In this document: positions 20,598 to 29,900 of the stretch, in pieces
How the letters are laid out: each line of letters begins with the position of its first letter
Numbering within the stretch: position 1 is the stretch's first letter
Assembly (NCBI RefSeq): GCF_013340935.1
Contig: NZ_WHOS01000001.1
Coordinates: 62,001-126,000, forward strand
Source of the DNA: Azospirillum melinis
GTDB taxonomy: Bacteria; Pseudomonadota; Alphaproteobacteria; Azospirillales; Azospirillaceae
Direction of reading: 5' to 3'
DNA: 64,000 nt
Notes under the pieces: generated by a model
The model's database searches: none
Told to the model about the DNA's origin: nothing
What the model saw: only the letters and a program-made list of their open reading frames with translations
Program-made: the position numbers and the translations under genes

Positions 20598-21878
20598 ATG
20601 ACCGTCACCGTCTTCCTCGGCTCGCTGCTGGGGGCCATGGCCATCGGCACGCCGATCGCCTTCGCGCTGCTGCTGTGCGGCGTGGCGCTGATGTTCCATA
20701 TGGATCTGTTCGACGCCCAGATCGTCGCCCAGAACGTCGTCAACGGCGCCGACAGCTTCCCGCTGGTCGCCGTACCCTTCTTCATGCTGGCGGGCGAGGT
20801 GATGAATGCCGGCGGACTGTCGCGGCGCATCGTCGCCGTGGCGATGGCGCTGGTCGGCCATATCCGCGGCGGGCTCGGCTATGTCGCGATTCTCGCCTCC
20901 TGCATCCTCGCAAGCCTGTCCGGGTCGGCGGTGGCCGATGCCGCCGCCCTGTCGGCCCTGCTGGTACCGATGATGGTGCGGGCCGGCCATGACAAGGCGC
21001 GCTCCTGCGGGCTGATCGCCGCCGGCGGCATCATCGCGCCGATCATCCCGCCCAGCATCGGCTTCATCCTGTTCGGCGTCGCGGCCAACGTGTCGATCAC
21101 CAAGCTGTTCCTCGCCGGCATCTTCCCGGGCCTGATGCTGGGTCTGGGGCTGGTCGCCGCCTGGTGGCTGGTGGTCCGCCACGAGGATCTGGCCCCGCCG
21201 CCACGCGCGACGAAGGGCGAGGTCGCGGTGGCGGTGAAGGATGGCTTCTGGGCACTGATGCTGCCGGGCATCATCATCTTCGGCCTGAAGTTCGGCATCT
21301 TCACGCCCACCGAGGCGGCGGTGGTGGCGGCGGTCTACGCGCTGTTCGTCGCCGTGGTGGTCTATCGCGAGCTGAAGCCGTCGCAGCTGTTCGAGCTGTT
21401 CGCCTCGGCGGCCACCACCACCGCGGTGGTGATGTTCCTGGTCGCCGCCGCCATGGTGTCGGCCTGGATGATCACCATCGCCAACCTGCCGGCCCAGGTC
21501 GGCGATATGCTGGAACCCTTCATGGGCAGCCCGACCCTGCTGATGGCCGCCATAATGGTGCTGGTGGTGATCGTCGGGACGGCGATGGACATGACGCCGA
21601 CCATCCTGATCCTGACCCCGGTCCTGATGCCGGTGATCAAGCAGGCCGGCATCGATCCCGTCTATTTCGGCGTGCTGTTCATCATCAACAACGCCATCGG
21701 CCTGATCACCCCGCCGGTCGGCACCGTGCTGAACGTGGTGGCCGGCGTGGCGAAGCTGAACATGGGCAGCCTGATGCGTGGCGTCTGGCCCTTCCTGCTG
21801 GCGCAGCTGCTGGTCCTGGCCCTGTTGGTGCTGTTCCCGTCGCTGGTCATGGTGCCGGCCCGCTGGTTCGCGGGCTGA
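20598..21878 (+). CDS. TRAP transporter large permease (DctM)
   Basis: 426-residue integral membrane protein with about twelve helices; family motifs include GTPIAFALLLCGVALMFHMD, SGSAVADAAALSALLVPMM and IAPIIPPSIGFILFGVAANV. Preceded by AAGGAG. It forms the transport channel with DctQ. Last gene of the LacI-controlled operon; it converges on the FadR-type gene with only 15 bases between stops and a strong hairpin overlapping the junction. Confidence 0.95.
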   Translation: MTVTVFLGSLLGAMAIGTPIAFALLLCGVALMFHMDLFDAQIVAQNVVNGADSFPLVAVPFFMLAGEVMNAGGLSRRIVAVAMALVGHIRGGLGYVAILASCILASLSGSAVADAAALSALLVPMMVRAGHDKARSCGLIAAGGIIAPIIPPSIGFILFGVAANVSITKLFLAGIFPGLMLGLGLVAAWWLVVRHEDLAPPPRATKGEVAVAVKDGFWALMLPGIIIFGLKFGIFTPTEAAVVAAVYALFVAVVVYRELKPSQLFELFASAATTTAVVMFLVAAAMVSAWMITIANLPAQVGDMLEPFMGSPTLLMAAIMVLVVIVGTAMDMTPTILILTPVLMPVIKQAGIDPVYFGVLFIINNAIGLITPPVGTVLNVVAGVAKLNMGSLMRGVWPFLLAQLLVLALLVLFPSLVMVPARWFAG

Positions 21879-21893
21879 CACCGACCGTAGTCT

Positions 21894-22613
21894 CTACAGG
21901 GAGCTGCCGGCCACGGGTTCGGCAGCTCCCCCAACACCCAGCAGAATGCCCAGGCGCCCCGCGGCACCGGTGATGTGATCGGACATTGCCTGTGCCGCGC
22001 GGGCGCCGTCGTGCGTCTGCAAGGCCCTTAAAATTCGCTCGTGCTCTTCCAGCGTTTCCCAGATGCGATCCTCCTGGGCGAAGGGAAGCGTCTGGATCTC
22101 CGTGACCACCGCATCGACCGTCCGGAACAGGTCCAGGACCATGCGGTTGCCGCAGCCTTCGACGATCAGGTGGTGGAACTTGCTGTCCTCCACCCCGGCC
22201 TGGGCGAAGTCGTGCGCCTCGAAGGCGGTGCGCATCCTCACCAGTGTGCTGGAGAGCGTTTCGAGTGCTGCGTCGGGCAGGGCGACGGCGGCGAGCTGGG
22301 CGGCGTGAGGCTCCAACGCCAGACGCGCCTCGTAGACTTCGCGCGGTGAATAGAGGTCGGCGAACCGCCAGGCGGCGACCGGGTCCGGCGGCTTGCCGTC
22401 GGTCAGAAAGACGCCGCGCCCAACCTCGATCCGGATCATGCCGAGCGTTTCGAGCGCCGACAGCGCCTCGCGCAGCGATGCGCGGCTGATGCTCAGCCTC
22501 TCGGCAAGCTCGCGCTGGGGCGGCAGCTGGTCGCCCGGACGCAGTCCCTGTTCGTCGATGATCCGGCGGATCTTCTCGACCGCCGCCTGTGGCACCAACA
22601 GCCGTCCACGCAT
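21894..22613 (-). CDS. GntR/FadR-family transcriptional regulator (FCD domain)
   Basis: 239 residues. GntR winged helix at about 5-75 (GDQLPPQRELAERLSISRAS, EALSALETLGMIRIEVGRG) and an all-helical FCD effector domain from about 95, with the histidine pattern (EVYEARLALEPHAAQLAAVA, FHHLIVEGCGN) used by metal-containing FCD regulators. It is divergent from an ABC/AllA/hydantoinase operon, and FadR/PdhR-type half sites (TGGTC/GACCA) lie in the gap. Likely represses that operon. Ligand probably a small carboxylate. Confidence 0.94.
   Translation of the reverse strand: MRGRLLVPQAAVEKIRRIIDEQGLRPGDQLPPQRELAERLSISRASLREALSALETLGMIRIEVGRGVFLTDGKPPDPVAAWRFADLYSPREVYEARLALEPHAAQLAAVALPDAALETLSSTLVRMRTAFEAHDFAQAGVEDSKFHHLIVEGCGNRMVLDLFRTVDAVVTEIQTLPFAQEDRIWETLEEHERILRALQTHDGARAAQAMSDHITGAAGRLGILLGVGGAAEPVAGSSL
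21899..21930. terminator. Hairpin at the dctM / FadR-type convergent junction
   Basis: Perfect 11-base arms GGGAGCTGCCG (21899-21909) and CGGCAGCTCCC (21920-21930), loop of 10, inside the last codons of the FadR-type gene and 20 bases past the dctM stop. No T-run on either strand, so it is a GC-rich stop signal of uncertain strength; serving both convergent transcripts is the natural reading. Confidence 0.5.
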
Positions 22614-22699
22614 CCTGCCGTTCCCTGTCCGTCGTTGCTCTTGCCGGGGTGCCCCACGCGACGCCTTGACAATAACCCGGAAAGGGCGTGCAATCCAAC

Positions 22700-22728
22700 T
22701 GGTCAGACCGGTATGGCCTATCAGACCA
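22700..22728. promoter_or_regulatory. FadR/PdhR-type operator pair
   Basis: TGGTCAGACC at 22700-22709 and TATCAGACCA at 22719-22728 share TCAGACC 18 bp apart. The first matches the symmetric TGGTC-N-GACCA pattern used by FadR-subfamily GntR regulators in 10 of 11 positions; the second keeps the right half. They sit between the FadR-type gene and the divergent ABC binding-protein gene. Likely operator by position and pattern. Confidence 0.6.
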
Positions 22729-22805
22729 AAGAAGACGACAAAACCGGCTTTCAGGGATTCGCGTCAGGCATTCACCCACCCATGCAGGGAGACGCAGGTA
22801 CAGCC

Positions 22806-23606
22806 ATGCGCAGACAGATTCTCAAATTCGCTCTCTTCGCCGCGGCTTCCGCCACCGTCTGGGGCGGCATCGCACCGGCCCACGCCGCCGACCTCGCCGT
22901 CGGCGCCAACATCGGCAACGTTCCGTGGGAGTTCCAGGACGCGACCGGCAAGTTCGTCGGTTTCGAGATCGATGTGGTCAACGAGGCGGCCAAGCGCCTG
23001 GGCAAGACCGTCGAGATCGTCAACATCCCCTTCAACGGCCTGTTCTCCGCCGTCCAGTCGGGCCGGATCGCTATGGCGATCTCGTCGATCACCATCACGG
23101 ACAAGCGGTTGGACTCGGTCTCCTTCGCTCAGCCCTACTATGACAGCGACCAGTCGCTGACCGTGCGGGCGAACACCCCGCTGAAGAGCGTCGATGACCT
23201 CAAGGGCAAGTCGCTGGGTGTCGATACCGGCTCCACCGGCGACATGTGGGTGAACCAGAACCAGGCCAAATACAGCTTCGGCGATGTCCGCCGCTATGAG
23301 GGGCTGCAACCGGCGATGCTCGACCTCGGGGCCGGGCGCCTGGACGGCTACATCAGCGATATTCCGGCGCTGCTCTACTACACCAAGGACAAGCCGCAGT
23401 TCAAAGTCGTCCAGCGCATCCCGACCGGCGAGCGCTATTCCGTGATGTTCGCCAAGGACAGCCCGCTGTTGCCTGCCGTCAACGACCAGATCACCGCGAT
23501 GAAGAAGGACGGCACCCTGGCCGCCCTGCACGAGAAGTGGTTCGGGGTGAAGCCGGATGCCGACGGCAGCACCGTCAAGGTTCTCGACATCCCGAAGAAG
23601 TCCTGA
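22806..23606 (+). CDS. Polar-amino-acid-type ABC transporter substrate-binding protein
   Basis: 266 residues from ATG at 22806, which starts a clean signal peptide (MRRQILKFALFAAASATVWG to about residue 27, cleavage after PAHA). In-frame ATGs further upstream would bury it. Family-3 features: VGANIGNVPWEFQDATGKFV, GFEIDVVNEAAKRLG, AISSITITDKRLDSVSFAQP, and DLKGKSLGVDTGSTGD. Binds an amino acid or amino-acid-like solute. The downstream AllA-like and hydantoinase genes suggest a ureide or cyclic amide rather than a common amino acid; that is inference. Confidence 0.93.
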   Translation: MRRQILKFALFAAASATVWGGIAPAHAADLAVGANIGNVPWEFQDATGKFVGFEIDVVNEAAKRLGKTVEIVNIPFNGLFSAVQSGRIAMAISSITITDKRLDSVSFAQPYYDSDQSLTVRANTPLKSVDDLKGKSLGVDTGSTGDMWVNQNQAKYSFGDVRRYEGLQPAMLDLGAGRLDGYISDIPALLYYTKDKPQFKVVQRIPTGERYSVMFAKDSPLLPAVNDQITAMKKDGTLAALHEKWFGVKPDADGSTVKVLDIPKKS

Positions 23607-23710
23607 GCGCGGACCGTCTCCCCGCCATCGGACTCCCCGACATCGGATGCCATGGCCGGGCACATAGCGCCTGAGTTGCGCGTGCCCGGCCCATGCCTGG
23701 ACATTTTCTC

Positions 23711-24382
23711 ATGGATTTGATCGACACCTTCTTCAATGGAAGGGTGCTGTGGGACGCGCTGCCGCTCCTGCTGATGGGGCTGGGGACCACGCTGTCGCTG
23801 GGGATCCTCAGCATCGTGCTCGGCCTGATCGGCGGCCTGATCCTGGCACTTCTGCGTCTTTACGGCCCGCCGACCCTGAGCGGACTGTGGGTTCTGTACA
23901 TCGACCTGTTCCGCGCCATTCCGATCCTGGTGCTTCTGGTCATCGTCTATTACGCCCTGCCGTTCGTCGGCATCCGGCTTTCCCCCTTCGCATCCGCCAC
24001 CACCGCCCTGTCGCTGGTCAGCGCCGCCTACAGCGCGGAAATCCTGCGGGCCGGCATCCAGGCGATCCCCCGTGGCCAGTTCGAGGCCAGTCAGGCGCTC
24101 GGCCTGTCCTACTGGAGCATGATGGGGGACATCGTCCTGCCGCAGGCCGTCCGCATCGTCATTCCGCCGATGACCAGCAACTGCATCAACGTGATGAAGG
24201 ACACCGCGCTCGCCTCCGTCGTCGCGATGCCGGACCTGCTGAAGCAGGCGACCCAGGCCCAGGCGCTGGCGGCGAACCCGACGCCGCTGATCGGCGCCGC
24301 CGCGCTGTATGTGCTGCTGCTCCTGCCGATGGTGCGCGCCGTGGGCACGCTGGAAAAACACTTCGCCAAGGAGCGCCGCTGA
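23711..24382 (+). CDS. Amino-acid-type ABC transporter permease (HisM/GlnP family)
   Basis: 223 residues from ATG at 23711; ATG at 23693 would add six residues and neither has a clear Shine-Dalgarno. Five membrane helices and the EAA loop [20 protein letters not shown] characteristic of family-3 uptake permeases. Only one permease gene is present, so it likely works as a homodimer with the ATPase directly downstream. Confidence 0.93.
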   Translation: MDLIDTFFNGRVLWDALPLLLMGLGTTLSLGILSIVLGLIGGLILALLRLYGPPTLSGLWVLYIDLFRAIPILVLLVIVYYALPFVGIRLSPFASATTALSLVSAAYSAEILRAGIQAIPRGQFEASQALGLSYWSMMGDIVLPQAVRIVIPPMTSNCINVMKDTALASVVAMPDLLKQATQAQALAANPTPLIGAAALYVLLLLPMVRAVGTLEKHFAKERR

Positions 24383-24383
24383 C

Positions 24384-25178
24384 ATGCAGTTCAACGACAT
24401 GCAGGCGGGTGAAGCCGGCAGGGCGGCATCGGCGCCCCCAGCCGGCCGGCCGATCATCTCCATCCGCGAACTGCGCAAGATGTATGGAAGTTTCTGCGCA
24501 CTGTCCGGCATCAATCTCGATGTGGCGGAAGGCGAGGTGGTCGTTCTGCTCGGCCCGTCGGGCTCGGGAAAATCGACCCTGATCCGCTGCATCAACCTGC
24601 TGGAGACCTACGATTCCGGAACCGTGACGGTCGACAATGTCGCCGTCCGGCCCGGTCCCAATCTGGCGGCCGTCCGCAGCGAGGTCGGGATGGTGTTCCA
24701 GAGCTTCAACCTGTTCCCCCACATGACCGTGCTCCGCAACGTCGCGCTGGCGCCGATCCGGGTGCGCAAGCTGGCACCGAAGGCCGCCGAGGAGCGGGCC
24801 ATGGAACTGCTGACCCGCGTCGGCATCGCCGAACAGGCCGGCAAGTTTCCCGGCCAGCTGTCGGGCGGCCAGCAGCAGCGCGTCGCCATCGCCCGCGCCC
24901 TGGCGATGGAACCCAAAATCCTGCTGTTCGACGAGCCGACCTCGGCACTCGACCCGGAGATGGTCGGCGAGGTGCTGGATGTCATGCAGTCGCTGGCCCG
25001 CACCGGCGTCACGATGGTGGTGGTTACACATGAGATGGGCTTCGCCCGCCGCGTTGCCGACCGCGTCATCTTCATGGAGCGCGGCCAGATCGTCGAGGAG
25101 GCGAAGCCGGAAGCCTTCTTCTCAGCACCCAAGGAGGAGCGCGCCCGCGCCTTCCTGCAAGCGGTCCTGAACCATTGA
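24384..25178 (+). CDS. Amino-acid-type ABC transporter ATP-binding protein (GlnQ/HisP family)
   Basis: 264 residues; ATG one base after the permease stop. Walker [10 protein letters not shown], signature [15 protein letters not shown], Walker [16 protein letters not shown] and H-loop [15 protein letters not shown] are all intact. About 25 extra polar residues precede the conserved start ([14 protein letters not shown]). Completes the three-part importer with genes at 22806 and 23711. Its stop overlaps the TTG start of the AllA-like gene. Confidence 0.95.
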   Translation: MQFNDMQAGEAGRAASAPPAGRPIISIRELRKMYGSFCALSGINLDVAEGEVVVLLGPSGSGKSTLIRCINLLETYDSGTVTVDNVAVRPGPNLAAVRSEVGMVFQSFNLFPHMTVLRNVALAPIRVRKLAPKAAEERAMELLTRVGIAEQAGKFPGQLSGGQQQRVAIARALAMEPKILLFDEPTSALDPEMVGEVLDVMQSLARTGVTMVVVTHEMGFARRVADRVIFMERGQIVEEAKPEAFFSAPKEERARAFLQAVLNH

Positions 25179-25702
25179 GCGCCGCCCGGATCATCCCGAC
25201 GGTGCCGCTGACCGGCGACGCCTTCGCCCCGTTCGGCACGGTGCTTTCCGCCGGCATGGGCAGGTCGTCCCTGGTCAATGACGGGCGCGGCATCCGCTAC
25301 GACGCCGAGCATGGGCTGGGCTTCGCCGGCGAGCCGCTGCCGCCGGTGCTGGCGCTCTACCGCATCACGCCCTCGCAGCTGCCCTTCGCCGTGACGGCGA
25401 TGGAGCAGCATCCGCTCAGCAGCCAGACCTTCGTCCCCATGACCGGCGGGCGCTTCCTGGTGGTGGCCGCCCTCGCCGACGACGGGGGCGAGCCGGATCC
25501 GGAGACCGCCCGCGCCTTCGTCGCCGGTCCCGACCAGGCGATCACCTATGCGGGAGGGGTCTGGCACTGTCCGCTTGTGGCTCTCGACGAGACCGCCGAC
25601 TTCGCCATGATGATGTGGCGCGCCCCCGATCCCGACGCCGACTGCCGCGTCGTCTCCCTGTCCGTGCCGCTGCTGGTCGCCGACCACGCCGCGGCGATCT
25701 GA
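25175..25702 (+). CDS. Ureidoglycolate lyase family protein (AllA-like)
   Basis: 175 residues starting at TTG 25175, which overlaps the ATPase stop (TTGA), indicating coupling. Cupin-fold AllA features are visible: [57 protein letters not shown] and [19 protein letters not shown]. AllA splits ureidoglycolate to glyoxylate and urea at the end of allantoin breakdown. No allantoicase or allantoate amidohydrolase is next to it, and the partner genes are a class V aminotransferase-like protein and a hydantoinase, so it may act on a related ureido acid. Confidence 0.87.
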   Translation: MSAARIIPTVPLTGDAFAPFGTVLSAGMGRSSLVNDGRGIRYDAEHGLGFAGEPLPPVLALYRITPSQLPFAVTAMEQHPLSSQTFVPMTGGRFLVVAALADDGGEPDPETARAFVAGPDQAITYAGGVWHCPLVALDETADFAMMMWRAPDPDADCRVVSLSVPLLVADHAAAI

Positions 25703-25719
25703 CCGAAGGAACTGAACCC

Positions 25720-26973
25720 GTGTCGAACGTGACGACCTCCCCGCTCGATCTGTCCTTTGTCCGCGCGCAGTTCCCGGCGCTCGCCGGCGACTGGATCTTC
25801 ATGGACAATGCCGGGGGTTCCCAGACCCTGACGCGTGTCGCCGACCGCATCCGGGATTATCTGCTGACCAGCAACGTGCAACTGGGGGCCAGCTACGCCG
25901 TGTCGCGCAAGTCCGGCGCCCGGGTCGCCGACGCCCATGCCGACATCGCCGAACTGATCGGCGCCGCCCGGCCGGACGAGGTGGTGATGGGCGGGAGCAC
26001 CACGGCCCTGCTCTATACCCTCTCGGCGGCGATGGCCGAACAGATCCGGCCCGGCGACGAGATCGTCGTCACCAACTGCGATCACGAGGCCAACATCGGC
26101 CCCTGGCGCAAGCTGGAAGAGAAAGGCGCGGTGATCCGGACCTGGGCGGTCCGCCCCGACAGCCTGGAACTGGCGCTGGACGATCTGGAGCCCCTGCTGA
26201 ACGGGCGCACGCGGCTCGTCTGCGTCACCCATGCCTCGAACATCCTCGGCACCATTAACCCGGTGGCCGACATCGCCCGGCTGGTGCACCGGCACGGCGC
26301 CAAGCTGCTGGTCGATGCCGTCGCCTATGCCCCGCACCGCGCGGTGGATGTGGCGGGCTGGGACGTCGATTACTACGTCTTCAGCTTCTACAAGGTCTAT
26401 GGTCCCCATTTCGCCGTTCTCTACGGCAAGCACGAGCATCTGGCGGCGCTGCCCAGCCTGAACCATTACTTCATCGACCGCTCGGTGATCCCCTACAAGC
26501 TCCAGCCCGGCAACGTGAATTACGAACTCGCCGTCGGCTGCACCGGCATCGTCGACTACCTTGCCGAGCTGGGCGAGCGCTGCGGCGCCACGGGGCCGCG
26601 CCGGGCCAGGATCGAGGCCGCCTTCGACGCCATCGCCGCCCATGAGGAGGCGCTTGCCGAACGGCTGCTCTCCTATCTGCGCGAACGCAACGACGTGAAG
26701 GTCATCGGCCACGCCGCGGCCGACCGCTCCCTGCGGGTGCCGACCATCAGCTTCGTGGTGGACGGATACCGGTCGGACGAGGTGGTCAGCGCGGTCGATG
26801 AGTCGATGATCGGCATCCGTTTCGGCGATTTCTATGCCAAGCGCCTAGTGGAGACGCTGGGGCTGGCCGCGGTCAACGGCGTGATCCGCGTGTCCCTGGT
26901 CCACTACAACACGCTGGAGGAGGTTGACCGTCTCATCGCGGCGCTTGGTCGGGCCATGCCGCAGCGGCGGTGA
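25720..26973 (+). CDS. Cysteine-desulfurase-like class V aminotransferase
   Basis: 417 residues from GTG 25720 (GAAGGA upstream). Fold type I PLP enzyme: substrate and cofactor motifs FMDNAGGSQTLTRVADRI, MGGSTTALLYTLSAAM, TNCDHEANIGPW, VDAVAYAPHRAVDV, and PLP lysine K225 in VFSFYKVYGPHFAVLYG. This matches the cysteine-desulfurase-like (VC1184-type) branch, whose members usually lack a known substrate. The reaction might be desulfuration, transamination or C-N lyase chemistry on the compound imported by the upstream ABC system. Function open. Confidence 0.85.
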   Translation: MSNVTTSPLDLSFVRAQFPALAGDWIFMDNAGGSQTLTRVADRIRDYLLTSNVQLGASYAVSRKSGARVADAHADIAELIGAARPDEVVMGGSTTALLYTLSAAMAEQIRPGDEIVVTNCDHEANIGPWRKLEEKGAVIRTWAVRPDSLELALDDLEPLLNGRTRLVCVTHASNILGTINPVADIARLVHRHGAKLLVDAVAYAPHRAVDVAGWDVDYYVFSFYKVYGPHFAVLYGKHEHLAALPSLNHYFIDRSVIPYKLQPGNVNYELAVGCTGIVDYLAELGERCGATGPRRARIEAAFDAIAAHEEALAERLLSYLRERNDVKVIGHAAADRSLRVPTISFVVDGYRSDEVVSAVDESMIGIRFGDFYAKRLVETLGLAAVNGVIRVSLVHYNTLEEVDRLIAALGRAMPQRR

Positions 26974-27029
26974 GTGCCGGAATAACCCGAGGATGACCGA
27001 CCGATCACATCTGGAACAGGATAAGGCAC

Positions 27030-28466
27030 ATGGCTGAGTTCGATCTGGTGGTGCGCAACGGCACGGTGGTCACGGCCGCCGATGTCAGCCGCTGCGACAT
27101 TGGCATCAAGGATGGCCGTATCGTGGCGCTGGCCGAGCGGCTCGACACATCCGGGCAGGTGCTCGACGCCTCCGGCAGGCTGGTGATGCCGGGCGGCATC
27201 GACAGCCACGTCCACATCGCTCAGGACGGCGACGACGGCACGGTCATGGCCGACGATTTCCGCAGCGGCACGCTCTCCGCGGCCTTCGGCGGCAACACGA
27301 CGGTCATTCCCTTCGCGCTCCAGCCCAAGGGCAAGTCGTTGCGCGCTGCCGTCCAGAACTACCATGCACGAGCGGAAGGCCAGTGCCTGACCGACTATTC
27401 CTTCCACCTCATCATCTCCGACCCGACCGAGCAGGTGCTGGGGCAGGAACTGCCCGCCCTGGTGCAGGACGGCTACACCTCGTTCAAGGTCTTCATGACC
27501 TACGACGATCTGAAGCTGAACGACCGCGAGCTTCTGGAGGTGTTCGACGTCGCCCGGCGCGAGAAGGCGCTGGTGATGGTCCATGCCGAAGGTTATGACG
27601 CCATCAAGTTCCTGACCGAACGGCTGGAGCGCGCTGGCCGCACCGATCCCTATTACCACGCCGAATCCCGCCCAATCCCGGTGGAGCGGGAGGCGACCCA
27701 TCGCGCCATCTCCTTCGCCGAGATCGTCGACGTGCCGATCATGATCGTCCATGTCTCGTCCGCCGACGCCATCGAGCAGATCCGCTGGGCGCAGAGCCGC
27801 GGCCTGAAGGTCTATGCCGAAACCTGTACCCAGTATCTGACCCTGACGGCCGACGACCTGAAGGGGCTGAACATGGAGGGCGCCAAATACGTTTGCAGCC
27901 CGCCGCCGCGCGACAAGGAAAGCCAGGACGCCTGCTGGACCGGCCTGCAATCCGGGCTGTTCTCGGTCTTCTCCTCCGACCATTGCCCCTTCCGCTTCGA
28001 CAGCCCCGCCGGCAAGAAGAAGCAGGGCGAGCGGACGGCCTTCAAATGGGTCCCCAACGGCATTCCCGGCGTCGAGGTCCGGCTGCCGATCCTGTTCTCC
28101 GAAGGGGTGGGGAAGGGGCGGATCTCCTTGCAGGAGTTTGTCGCCCTGACATCCACCAACCATGCCCGGATGTACGGCCTTGCCCCGCGCAAGGGCAGCA
28201 TCGCCATCGGCGCGGACGCCGACCTCGTATTGTGGGATCCCGACCGCAAGGTGACGATCACCCAGGAGCTGATGCACCACGGGGCCGACTACACGCCCTA
28301 TGAGGGGATGGAGGTGACGGGCTGGCCCGAAACCGTCCTGCTGCGCGGCACCGTCATCATCGACAAGGGCGTCCAGACCGGCAAGTCCGGCGATGGCCGG
28401 TTCCTGCACCGGTCGATTTCGCCCTTCGCGGCACCGCGCGGCCGCCGCCCGACTCAGTATGACTGA
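27030..28466 (+). CDS. Dihydropyrimidinase / hydantoinase
   Basis: 478-residue amidohydrolase-superfamily enzyme. Metal ligands: HVH in PGGIDSHVHIAQDG, carbamylated-lysine K153 in GYTSFKVFMTY, MVHAEGYDAI, IVHVSSADAI and the catalytic Asp in FSSDHCPFRFD; the CSPPPRDKESQ loop is typical of D-hydantoinase/dihydropyrimidinase (HyuA/DHPase) and differs from allantoinase. It hydrolyses a cyclic amide (dihydrouracil, hydantoin or similar) to an N-carbamoyl amino acid. No carbamoylase gene is adjacent. Last gene of the FadR-linked operon; it converges on the MFS gene with 13 bases between stops. Confidence 0.92.
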   Translation: MAEFDLVVRNGTVVTAADVSRCDIGIKDGRIVALAERLDTSGQVLDASGRLVMPGGIDSHVHIAQDGDDGTVMADDFRSGTLSAAFGGNTTVIPFALQPKGKSLRAAVQNYHARAEGQCLTDYSFHLIISDPTEQVLGQELPALVQDGYTSFKVFMTYDDLKLNDRELLEVFDVARREKALVMVHAEGYDAIKFLTERLERAGRTDPYYHAESRPIPVEREATHRAISFAEIVDVPIMIVHVSSADAIEQIRWAQSRGLKVYAETCTQYLTLTADDLKGLNMEGAKYVCSPPPRDKESQDACWTGLQSGLFSVFSSDHCPFRFDSPAGKKKQGERTAFKWVPNGIPGVEVRLPILFSEGVGKGRISLQEFVALTSTNHARMYGLAPRKGSIAIGADADLVLWDPDRKVTITQELMHHGADYTPYEGMEVTGWPETVLLRGTVIIDKGVQTGKSGDGRFLHRSISPFAAPRGRRPTQYD

Positions 28467-28479
28467 GCGGAGGGCGTAA

Positions 28480-29748
28480 TCAGAGGCGGAGTTGGCGGGG
28501 GCGGCCGGCGAGATAACCGAAGACGCCCGCCGCCACCGCGATCACGACGAAGAGCAGGGCGGAGGCGTGCCAGTCGCCGCTCCAGCCATGCAGCAGCCCG
28601 ACCAGGAAGGGGCCGCTCGACGCCAGAGTGTAGCCGACGCTCTGCGACATGCCCGACAGGTGCGACGCGATGCGGCTGTCGGGCGAGCGCAGCACGATCA
28701 GGGTCAGCGCGACGGCGAAGGCCCCGCCCTGGCCGATGCCGAGGATCGCCGCCCACAGCGCGATGGTCCAGAGCGGAGCGTAGAGGCAGCCGATCATGCC
28801 GACGAGGCTGCAGCCGAGCATGGAGACGGCGGCGAGGCTCTGGCTCGGGGTGCGGGTCGCCAGCATGGGTGCGACCAGCGCCGCCACCACCTGGACCATG
28901 ACCGAGCCGGAAACGATCAGTCCGGCCGTCGTCGGGTCGAACCCGCGGTCGCGCAGCATCGGCGCCATCCAGCCGAGCACGATGTAGGCCAATGCCGATT
29001 GCAGCCCCATGAACAGGGTGATCTGCCAGGCCAGCCAATTGCTCCACAGGCCGCGCACAGACGCGCTGGCGGGGCCGGCCTCGCTCTGCCGTCCGCAGGT
29101 CAGCGGCAGCCAGGCCACTGCCGCCACCACCGCTGGCACCGCCCAAAAGGCCAGGGCGCCGGTCCATTGCCCGAGCGCCCGCTCCAACGGCACCGTCGCG
29201 CCCGCGGCAGTCGCCGCCCCGGCGCAGAGCGCCATGGTGTAGACCCCCATCATCAGGCTGATCTTGCGGGGGAAGTCGCGCTTCACGACGGCGGGCAGCA
29301 GCACGCCGATGATGCCGATCCCCGCACCCGCCAGCGTCGCCCCTGCGAACAGTGCGGCGAAATTGCCGACGCCGCGCAGCGCAACGCCGAACCCCAGGAC
29401 CAGCAGCGTGAAGAAAATCGTCCGCTCCGTGCCGAAGCGCTGGGCCAGACGCGGGGCGATCACCCCGAACAGGCCGAGGCAAAGCACGGGTGAGGTCGTC
29501 AGCAGCCCGGCCTGCCCGGAACTCAGGCCGGCATCGCGCACCACATCGCCCATCACCGGTGCAAGGCTCGACAGCGCCGGCCGCAGGTTCAGCGCCACCA
29601 GCACGAGGGTGACGGCGACCAGCAGCGGATGATGCAGCGCCGGGTTCTCCGCCTGTGAATTTTTCGTCGGAAGGGCGGCAGGTCGGGTGGCCGCCGGGCT
29701 GCCGCTGGGAGACTCGGCGGATCGGCCGGCGGCGCTTTCGATGGTCAT
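28480..29748 (-). CDS. MFS transporter, CynX/NimT family
   Basis: 422 residues from ATG at 29748 (an in-frame ATG at 29793 adds 15). About 40 polar residues precede twelve membrane helices; the family signature NLRPALSSLAPVMGDVVRDA in helix 1-2 and GIGIIGVLLPAVVKRDFP match the cyanate/nitroimidazole (CynX/NimT) branch. Substrate unknown; cyanate or a nitroaromatic/organic anion efflux role is only by family. It converges on the hydantoinase gene and lies downstream of the mfnB-like gene on the same strand with a 152-base gap. Confidence 0.9.
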   Translation of the reverse strand: MTIESAAGRSAESPSGSPAATRPAALPTKNSQAENPALHHPLLVAVTLVLVALNLRPALSSLAPVMGDVVRDAGLSSGQAGLLTTSPVLCLGLFGVIAPRLAQRFGTERTIFFTLLVLGFGVALRGVGNFAALFAGATLAGAGIGIIGVLLPAVVKRDFPRKISLMMGVYTMALCAGAATAAGATVPLERALGQWTGALAFWAVPAVVAAVAWLPLTCGRQSEAGPASASVRGLWSNWLAWQITLFMGLQSALAYIVLGWMAPMLRDRGFDPTTAGLIVSGSVMVQVVAALVAPMLATRTPSQSLAAVSMLGCSLVGMIGCLYAPLWTIALWAAILGIGQGGAFAVALTLIVLRSPDSRIASHLSGMSQSVGYTLASSGPFLVGLLHGWSGDWHASALLFVVIAVAAGVFGYLAGRPRQLRL

Positions 29749-29900
29749 GGACAGCCTGGGCGGTTTTGTTGGCGGAGCCAAGCAATCGACCATTGGTTGC
29801 CCGCAGGGTCAACCCGCCCACGCTGCAACCCACCCCAGCGACCGTGGGGACCCGTGGTGTGAAAAAAGAAAGCAGCAAATCCGGGGCAGGCGTTCGAGTG

